From positions 20,069,406 through 20,133,405 of the forward strand of contig OX393566.1 in NCBI GenBank assembly GCA_947652115.1: 64,000 bases of DNA. The letters run 5' to 3'. Each line of letters begins with the position of its first letter. Positions within the stretch are counted from its first letter, which is position 1. The position numbers and the translations under genes are program-made. This DNA is from Blastomussa wellsi. Its lineage: Eukaryota > Cnidaria > Anthozoa > Scleractinia > Plerogyridae. The notes beneath the pieces are model-generated. The model saw only the letters and a program-made list of their open reading frames with translations, had not been told where the DNA came from and did not search any database. Shown one piece after another: positions 49,401 to 58,400 of this stretch.

Positions 49401-52400
49401 GACAAAATAATTGCTGGAAGGGGGGGGGGGGGGGGGGGTAACCCGGTGATGGACTAGCATCCCAACCAGGGAGGAGCAGAAACACTTTCTATTTGCTTAA
49501 TGTTAATGAAACTGGGATAAGCTCTCTGGTCGTTTGGACTCTTGGATATGATGCAGAATTTTTCACTCTCGTGCTTGGAGACCGAAAGGAATGGGAATAC
49601 TTGTACTTGATGTAAAATAATGTAAATTGTGCCGTTTGACATCAACTAGGGTATTTATGACAAAATGCCAATATTTTTCAGCTATAGAGGTCTTGCTCAG
49701 GGTTGCCCATAAAGAAATGAACTAGTAAGACAATCTCAGATAGTACAGAGTGTTATCTACAACTGCACATGTACAACACTTAAGGCCGTGGCAAACGAGG
49801 ACACATTGTTGCTCCTTTCGATTAAACTGGAAAACATTTCTTGCAAACACAAACTGTTTCTGAAACAAAAAACAGAAAGACTTTTGTGTTCTCGGGCAAA
49901 TAGGAAACATTTGTGTCCGCAACAACATGTCCTCATTTGCCACGGCCGTTAGGATGGTCCTCTACATAGGTGACAGTACGCATGTACTGGGTTGAGTGTC
50001 TATGCTGTTGTCCCTTCCACTTTACTGGCCTTGAGCAAAATGAGGGACTACTCATAGTCTGTGATTTTAGAAAAGATAGATCTGTGTAAAGTATGCTTTT
50101 GTACCTCTTCCTCTTGTCTTCATCTTTCAAAACCTCTGACACTGCAACAAGCTGAACATGAAAAATAGAAACTTTCACTTTAGTTGATACACTGAAACTA
50201 ACAGATTATGATCTTCACAATTGTAAATTTAAAGCATAATAAAACAAGCTATTTGCAAAGAATACTAAGGGAAAAAAACTGAAGAACTCAGGTGGCTTTA
50301 ACTTGTGACCATTGTGATACAACTGTACCCTAAGGGGGAGTAAATATAAAGGGACAGCAACAAAGATTTTCTAGCCCTAGATGTATTAATTGATGATTAG
50401 AGTATCTTAAATTGTAAGGCTAATTAATGGGGGTTTATGTTAAGTGGTAAAATTAGGCTACAATTATGTACTATCAAGTGCAAGTGAAAGTCTAATTTGT
50501 TACAATCCATGGACAATTTTGCTTTTTACTGGACGATAAAAACAAGTTAGTTGAATGCCAAATAACTGAGCTTTTACAATCTCCCCTAGAAAAATAGGCT
50601 GGAATAAACATATGTAGTTCATCAGGAATTGCTCCGGACAGACTATGATTTCACTGGTCAAAAAATCAAAATTACACAACGATGTATGATGCCACGCTCT
50701 TGTAAATTTGAAAATTTGTACTAGATACCATTGTTTATATTATATTACCTGTCTGAATTTCACCTCTGCATCGGGTGCTTTGTTCTTATCAGGGTGAAGT
50801 TGCAGGGAAAGCTTCCGATAAGCTCTTCTAATGTCTGCCTGGCTTGCATCCTAAAACAGAATAACAACATTGATGTCAGTTTTCCTTTGACTTATTTTTT
50901 TAAGGAGAGAAATTCCTTAGTGCCCATTTGAAAAACATTACAAGAGCATGGTGGCCTAATTGTTAGTATGCTGGCCTCCGGATCGGATGGTCCGGGTTCA
51001 AGCTTCGGCCGAGGCACTGCGTTGTGTTCTTGGGCAAGACAATTCAATCTAACAGTGTCCCTCTCCACCCAGGTGTATAAATGGGTACTGCAAAATAATG
51101 CTGGAGGTAACCCTGCAATGGACTAGCATCCCATCCAGGGGGGAGTAGAAATATTCCTAGCTGCTTCATGCTACAGAAATCGGGATAAGCTGCGGCAGTA
51201 TGGGCCAGTAGGCTTTACCTTAATGACTTCATCTTTCTACCTTTTATTGCTTGTTTTCATTTGAAATATAATACAATTCTATAACATGCAATTAGACTAG
51301 TACACTACTTCTATCCTAACTGTGAATAATTAATTGATTTCATAGCTGACATAAAAAATTTTGACACATTTATAAATTGATTAATATGTTTTTTTCCTTC
51401 TTCCTGCAACAATGTGACAGAGACAAACAAAATAATTTCTTGTCCTTTAGATAATCAAACACCCTTAGAACCCTCAATAATCTTTTTAATGTGGCTAAAT
51501 GTAATTTAGGCGAAGTTAAATTCGAGACAATGCAGGCAGCGGTCTTCTTCATGGCAGCTTGTGTTTGCTACGGGGCAGCCTGGTAAGTAGTTACAGGGCT
51601 CAGGTTTCTGAGAATCATTGTGCATTCACTCTTTGCATTTGCAAAGCATTACATACATACATACATACATACTTTATTGACTTTCCCCAAGGGGGCTTTT
51701 CAAAGACAATATTAAAAAATATATATATTCCTATTTAATGCAGTTAAATGCAATTTAACAGAGTTAACAACTAGAGCGCCAGTGATCACCTGGAGGTCAG
51801 CGGTATTTGGCGTGTGCGCATGTGCCACGATTCCATGTGCTCTCAGAGTGAGCGGGTTTGAGCGTTTTTTGTGCTGTGGCGGGCGTTCCTGGAGGTCTTC
51901 TGCGTGCTCTAGGCCTCAGCGTTTTTTCTCCGTGGACCTGCAATCTTTTGTAGCGTATTTTTCACTCGTTTCCGTCGCCATTTGTTGTCTTGCCTTCGCT
52001 TCACATGGTTCGTACAACCAACAACAGTATGGCCTCTTCTTTGAACGAGTCTTCATCTGCTCCGCCTTCCTGTACTGTCGAAACGCCGTCGGTTTCCCAA
52101 CCTGGAGCTTCGACATCAATTACCGTATCTCGTGAAGCATTGGCAGAAGCTTTTTCTGTGGCCTTAAGCCAGTCCTTGCCGCAGATTGTGTCGGCTCTTC
52201 AGGGAAATGCTTCGGTCAACGTTCCTAACACGTCTACAACGTCGCTCGTGCAGACAGTTCCAGATGCAACCGGAGTTGCTGTCAACGTTCCGAGCTCAAG
52301 TCAACCTACCTCACCTTCAATGGCAGGTTCTGCTTCAGGTATTGTTGTACCGCCGTTCATTTCGTCTTATTGCACGTTAGCAAACCCCATCCCGTCTAGT

Positions 52401-55400
52401 CAGGCAGCACCATCTTTGTTTGGTCCTCGTAGTAGCTCGAGTTCTTCTTCGCCCGCCTCTTCGTTTCTCACTCTTCATACAACACCTTCGTCATCTGCTT
52501 CCCTTATTGCTTCGAGTGTGGCACCGTTGGCCTCTCCTCCTTTAGGCAAGGGTTTTGTTGTCGGTCCAGGGTACTCACCTATTCCGGAAAAGTTGGTTTC
52601 AAAGATCAGGTCTGGTCAATTCGTGGAATTGGCAGATTTGCTAGCTGAAAACCTGAAGGCCCAAGAGGTGGAACCACAGACATTCCTTGATGGGAAGCTT
52701 GTTGTCTCTTCAACCAAAAAGCGGGTGACAGAAATCACGGATGTTATTACTTGGGTCCAGGCCTTCACTGTTTATATGTGGATTCTCTGCAGTGCACACC
52801 CCTCTCGCTGGCAGGACATGACCCAATACAAACTCCTCATCCTCCAGACTTCACGTCAGTTCCCTGGCAAAGCCTGGCTACACTATGACTCAGCATTTCG
52901 CAAGGATGCTGCTGCTCTAGGTTTGACCGACTGGTCCCATATGAACTCCGATTTGTATAATTTTCATACTCGTGCATCTCTTCCCCCAACCAGTCCGTCT
53001 TCAGCTCTCCAGTCTCCGCCCGGGCAATCTACATCCAGCTTGTCTAATTATTGTCGGTCCTGGAATGATGGAAAGTGCAGATGGACCTTTGGTCAGTGCC
53101 GCTATCGCCACTGCTGCGAAAAATGTGATGGGGAGCATCCACGCATCAACTGTCCCTTTCTTGCTTCGCAGTCCAGTCACCAGCGATCGAGGTCTCTCAC
53201 TCCGTCACGGAGCAAGCGTCAGCGGCAGCGTTGAGCTTGTGGCTGGCGTCTCTGAAACAACCTCTTTGGAGAACTTTGTAAATAGTGTAAATATTCCTTG
53301 TTCCTGTTCGGTTCCAGTTGCCATGTTTCCAGTTCATTGTTCGTGGGTGCAGAAGAAACTGCCTCGCAATAATCCTTCTGGGTTTCGTTTTGGTTCATTG
53401 GGTCAGACCTCTCTTCCTCACACCTCATCTTCACATGGGGAAATGTTCCAGGATCTGATTCCCCCTTCCAGAGTGTCGCCGATTAATGCAGAAAAGCTTG
53501 GGCACGAATTGCACAATCATCCCGACCAGTCCCACGTGAATTATGTTATTTCAGGAATCAGGGATGGCTTCCATTTGGGTTTCAATCCTGCTGCTGTTTC
53601 TTTGAGATCAGCCTCTCAAAATATGCCCTCAGCCTCACTTCACCCAACGGTCATTGATGAGTACCTCCGTACTGAACTTGAAAAAGGCAGGCTCGCAGGA
53701 CCTTTTTCTATATCACCAATTCCTCGCCTTCATATTAGTCGTTTTGGGGTTATCCCTAAAAAATACCAACCAGGAAAATGGCGTCTCATTTTGGACCTTT
53801 CCAGTCCCTTTGGCCATAGTGTCAATGATGGCATTCCCAAAGAACCATTCTCAGTGCAGTATATGAAAGTGGACGATGTCATCAATGGGATTATGTCTTT
53901 GGGCCGAGGCACCCTCATGGCCAAATTTGATGTCGAAAGTGCTTATCGGAATGTTCCAGTGCATCCGGAGGAGCGATATTTACTTGGCATGACATGGCGT
54001 GGCAAATATTACATTGACCTGGCCCTCCCGTTTGGGTTACGTTCGGCGCCTTTTATCTTCTCATCCATTGCCGACTTGGTCGAATGGATTCTTAAGCATA
54101 ATTATGGAATACGTTTTCTGCTTCACTATCTAGATGACTTTCACACTTTGGGCCCTCCAAACTCATCCATCTGCCAGGATAACATCAGCACTTGCGTTCA
54201 ACTGTTCTCTGAGTGGGGTATTCCCCTGCATCCTGATAAGCTAGAGGGTCCCTCCACCTGCTTAACAGTCTTGGGTATAGAGCTAGACTCGCTAACTCTG
54301 CAGGCGCGCCTTCCTCGTGACAAGTTTGATCGCATCGTCAACCTATTAGAATCGTGGTCAGTTAAGAGGCATTGTACTCGCAAGGAACTCGAATCACTCA
54401 TTGGTAATCTACAGCATGCCTGCAAGGTGATTCCGCAGGGCCGCACTTTTTTACGCCGCATGATCAATTTGCTATCAGCATTTCGACGAGAGGATCACCC
54501 AGTTAGGCTCAACAAAGATTTCCATTTGGACCTTACGTGGTGGCGGGAATTTTTCCATTCATGGGATGGTCTTAGTTTTCTGCTCTCCCCACAGTGGTCT
54601 CCTCTGCCGGATTTTCATGTTTCATCGGATGCAGCTGGTGCAGTGGGTTATGGTGCCATCTTTGATACGGAATGGTTTGCAGGCGGGTGGTCCCCTGCTC
54701 AGGAGCCTTTGTCTATCGCCTATAAAGAGTTGTTCCCGGTAGTTATTGCGGCGTCTTTGTGGGGTCACCGATGGGCTACAAAGCGGGTGGAGTTTTGGTC
54801 GGATAACACGGCCGTGGTGGATGTCCTGCGTTCGGGCACTTCGAGGGACCCAAACCTAATGGTGCTTCTTCGACATCTTTCATTCACAGCAGCTCGTTAT
54901 TCCTTTGCCTTTTCTGGTTCTCATAGGGCCGGAAAGTCTAACTCAATTGCTGATGCCCTCTCACGCTTTGAATTTCAGCGGTTTCATCTATTAGCTCCTC
55001 ATGCAGCTCCTTCAGCAATCCCAGTACCTCCGTCGCTGCTGGCCCAGCTTCCTGTAGTTTGACAGAAAAATGCCGTTTTTACCTGACCAATGGGCTGGCT
55101 GCTTCCACCCGTCAGACCTACAGTAGTGCACAGCGCCAGTTCCTTGATTTCTGTACCCAAGATGGTTACACTGGTCCGAGTGGCTCCCCGCTTCCAGCCA
55201 ATGAGCAACTTTTGATGCGCTTCTGTTCTCATCTGGCTGACCGCATCCATCATTCCTCTATTAAAGTATATTTGTCTGCAGTTCGCTCATTGCACATTGA
55301 CTACGGCTTCCCTGACCCCCTCGTGAATTGTCTTCAACTTCAGCGTCTCCTCCGAGGGATCAAACGTCATCAGGGTGCTAATCGTCCACAACGCCAACCA

Positions 55401-58400
55401 GTGACTGCAGATCTTATGACTGTAATACAGACATCGCTGGATTTTGCCAACCCCGACCACGTCATGCTGTGGGCGGCCTGCTGCATGGGCTTCTTCGGGT
55501 TCCTTAGAGCCGGTGAATTTACTGTGAATTCGACTTTCGATCCTGCTCTCCACCTGACAACTGGGGATTTACAAGTGGACTCGGCCGTCAACCCCCACAG
55601 CCTTCGGGTTTTTGTCAAGAGTTCAAAGACTGATCCCTTCCGTCAAGGTGTTTTCATTTACCTTGGCCGTGGTTCAGCCTCTATTTGTCCCATCGTTGCT
55701 GTTATGGCTTATCTTTGTCTTCGAGGGCCAGGGCCAGGGCCTCTTTTTCTGTTCCAGAACGGTCGCATGTTATCCCGGACTTTGCTGTCTTCCTTCTTGC
55801 AGACCACACTGCAGTCCGCTGGCATTTCTGGAAAGTTTTCTGGCCATAGTTTTCGAATTGGAGCTGCGACGACGGCTGCCCAGAAGGGTGTCCCGGATCA
55901 CTTAATTAAGACCATGGGGCGCTGGTCAAGTGACGCTTACCAGTTGTATGTGCGCACCCCCGTGGACACCATTCTCTCCGTTGCAGGGAGACTTGCCTAA
56001 CGGGTAGGATTGTTTTTCTTATCCTAATGTTACTGTGCCTTGGGTTGGGTGCCTTCGGATTTTGGCGGATCGGGGCCATGGCTTTCCCCAGCCATGAGCC
56101 CCTCTCTCCGAGCTTTATTGCGCATAGCTCGGAGATCCTTCGGCTTGGCGTGGGGGCTCATGGCTGGGTTGCCAGGATTTGCCAGCCATGGGGGCGGTTC
56201 TCCATCTAGGAGCTGGCTGCCAAAAGTGGAAGCTCCTGGATGTCCCAGGCACCCAACCTCCACTTAAGCGATACAGTTGTTAAATGCAGTTAAATGCAAT
56301 TTAACAGAGTTAACAACTAGAGCGCCAGTGATCACCTGGAGGTCAGCGGTATTTGGCGTGTGCGCATGTGCCACGATTCCATGTGCTCTCAGAGTGAGCG
56401 GGTTTGAGCGTTTTTTGTGCTGTGGCGGGCGTTCCTGGAGGTCTTCTGCGTGCTCTAGGCCTCAGCGTTTTTCCCGTCCCCCCTCCCTCCCTCTTCTTTT
56501 CCACTGCGTTCGCAGTGTGACGGGTGCCTGATCCCTTGTTGTGGGGGCTCATGGCTGGGTTGCCAGGATTTGCCAGCCATGGGGGCGGTTCTCCATCTAG
56601 GAGCTGGCTGCCAAAAGTGGAAGCTCCTGGATGTCCCAGGCACCCAACCTCCACTTAAGCGATACAGTTGTTAACAATTAAAATTAAGAATGAATAAAAT
56701 AAGGTTCTAAAAGGATTATAAAAATATATATAAATATAAAAATTACAATTCTTTAAGTAGTTTAGTCCTCAGGCGATTTTTAAAAACAGTGACTGAATCA
56801 CACTCCCCCGCCCTTCCCCAACATTTCAACTGAACTGCTATTCAGTGTGATGGTGCTGGATGGTGGTTGCCGCTCACAGACTTGCCATGGTTACCTTGGC
56901 TCTCGGCTCGTATGTTCTCAGTCTCACCATCCATATAAGCACCAACCCCAACCTCATCTATTGTTGACGAGTTTTAACACGTAGTATAATTCAAAGTTTC
57001 TTCACCCTGTTACCAGTTGTAGAATCTCATTTTGGCAGTGGTGGTAGTGCAGAACTGCAGAGAGCATTAGTAAGAGAATTTGATGGCCCCGTACTCACTG
57101 GCGCCATGAGAACAATTGACAACGCCCAATGTTACCTCTTTGGGGGAGGGGGGTTGGGGCTGGATGGGGTTATTTTTAACATTCTGTGGTACCCTAACAG
57201 ATATCCCAAATGATGTTTAATCTCTTGTAGTATCAGGTTTAAAGGAGCAGTGTCATGGCATTTGAAGTCGTTTTTACTTTCAAAGTGAAGGAAATCTAAA
57301 AGTAGGAGTTTTCTAATGCCGAAAAACACCAACGGCATAATAAAATGCTGAAATTATACAAGGATTGTTTCGAATGACAATGATATAGACCGATTACAAA
57401 CGACAAACCTGTTACAGTTTAACACTAAATAGAGGAAGAAAAAAAACTTGCCCCAAAACAAAGAATACAAAATGATCTTTAATTTGTAGGAAGGGGTACC
57501 ATATTCAGTGGTACGCAATCTCAAAATCATAGGGTGACATTACCATAATTTGTAGATTAAGTGGTAGCCTGCGGAACCCCTTCCCGAACACTCAGGTGAT
57601 GGGATAATGTGAAGAGAAGCCTGCATGTATATCCCAAAATCATGGCTGCTGCCCACAAGAATCTGACTAATTGCTTAGCTTAACCAATCATTGCTCACCA
57701 GAAGTAAAAATTTAAACCCAAGATAAACAACGTGAAATCTTGGTGCTCGGCCACCTGAAACCGGTGACTAAATTGAACATACTAAAGTAGCACCAGTAAA
57801 TTGACTACCAGTACCTTTGACAATTACTGAAAATCAATCTCTAGAAGCGGAAGTGCACGTGTAAGTGTATGTAATTGTAAGTGTACGTCGTAGTGATAGT
57901 AATTAAAAAAAGAAAAGAAAATTAAAAAAAGAAAAAAAAAGTAAATCAATGAAAATCAATGCTATTTAATAACTGATCAATTGTAATTGATTTTTGATGA
58001 TTACTGATAATCGATGAGAATCAAAATCACAGAAACTTTCACGTTGGATTGTTCGTCGATTATAAATATTAGCCGATTAATTGTTATCGACTGTCATCGA
58101 TTGTTATCGATTTTCATCGATCATCGATTGTTCAGGCCCTGCTCTACTTCATCCGGTTTATTTTGAGCGTAATATTTAGTCACACTATTATTGAGAAATT
58201 TCATTTAAGGAAGCTAAAAGTACAACTTATTTGAACTATAGCTCAATGGTTCTTTCTTTGATTAAATTTGAGCCATTGTTCAAAATTTGATTAATTTTCT
58301 GTTGGAGAAATGAAGATTGATCTTACCTGTTTTAAGCCAAGGACATCATAAAAATTGTCCTTGATTTCTTCCACAAGGTCAAACAACTCTAGATCAATAG

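Larger units (their letters stand above)
51737..56674 (+). mobile_element. Ngaro/PAT-type DIRS retrotransposon, apparently full length
   Basis: This is a 4,938 bp element with split direct repeats: A1 (51737-51926), internal ORFs, B1 (56150-56283), A2 (56283-56472), B2 (56541-56674). A1 and A2 are both 190 bp, B1 and B2 both 134 bp, and each pair looks essentially identical by eye. The order A1-ORFs-B1-A2-B2 is the hallmark of the Ngaro/PAT branch, which integrates a circular DNA by tyrosine recombinase rather than a DDE integrase. Three long frames encode a gag-like protein, RT-RNase H and a tyrosine recombinase, none with an internal stop. It lies in DNAJC1 intron 1, antisense to the gene, inside the 3' end of an older minus-strand LINE. 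Near-identical repeats imply recent insertion. I cannot separate Ngaro from PAT-like clades without a tree. Confidence 0.92.
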
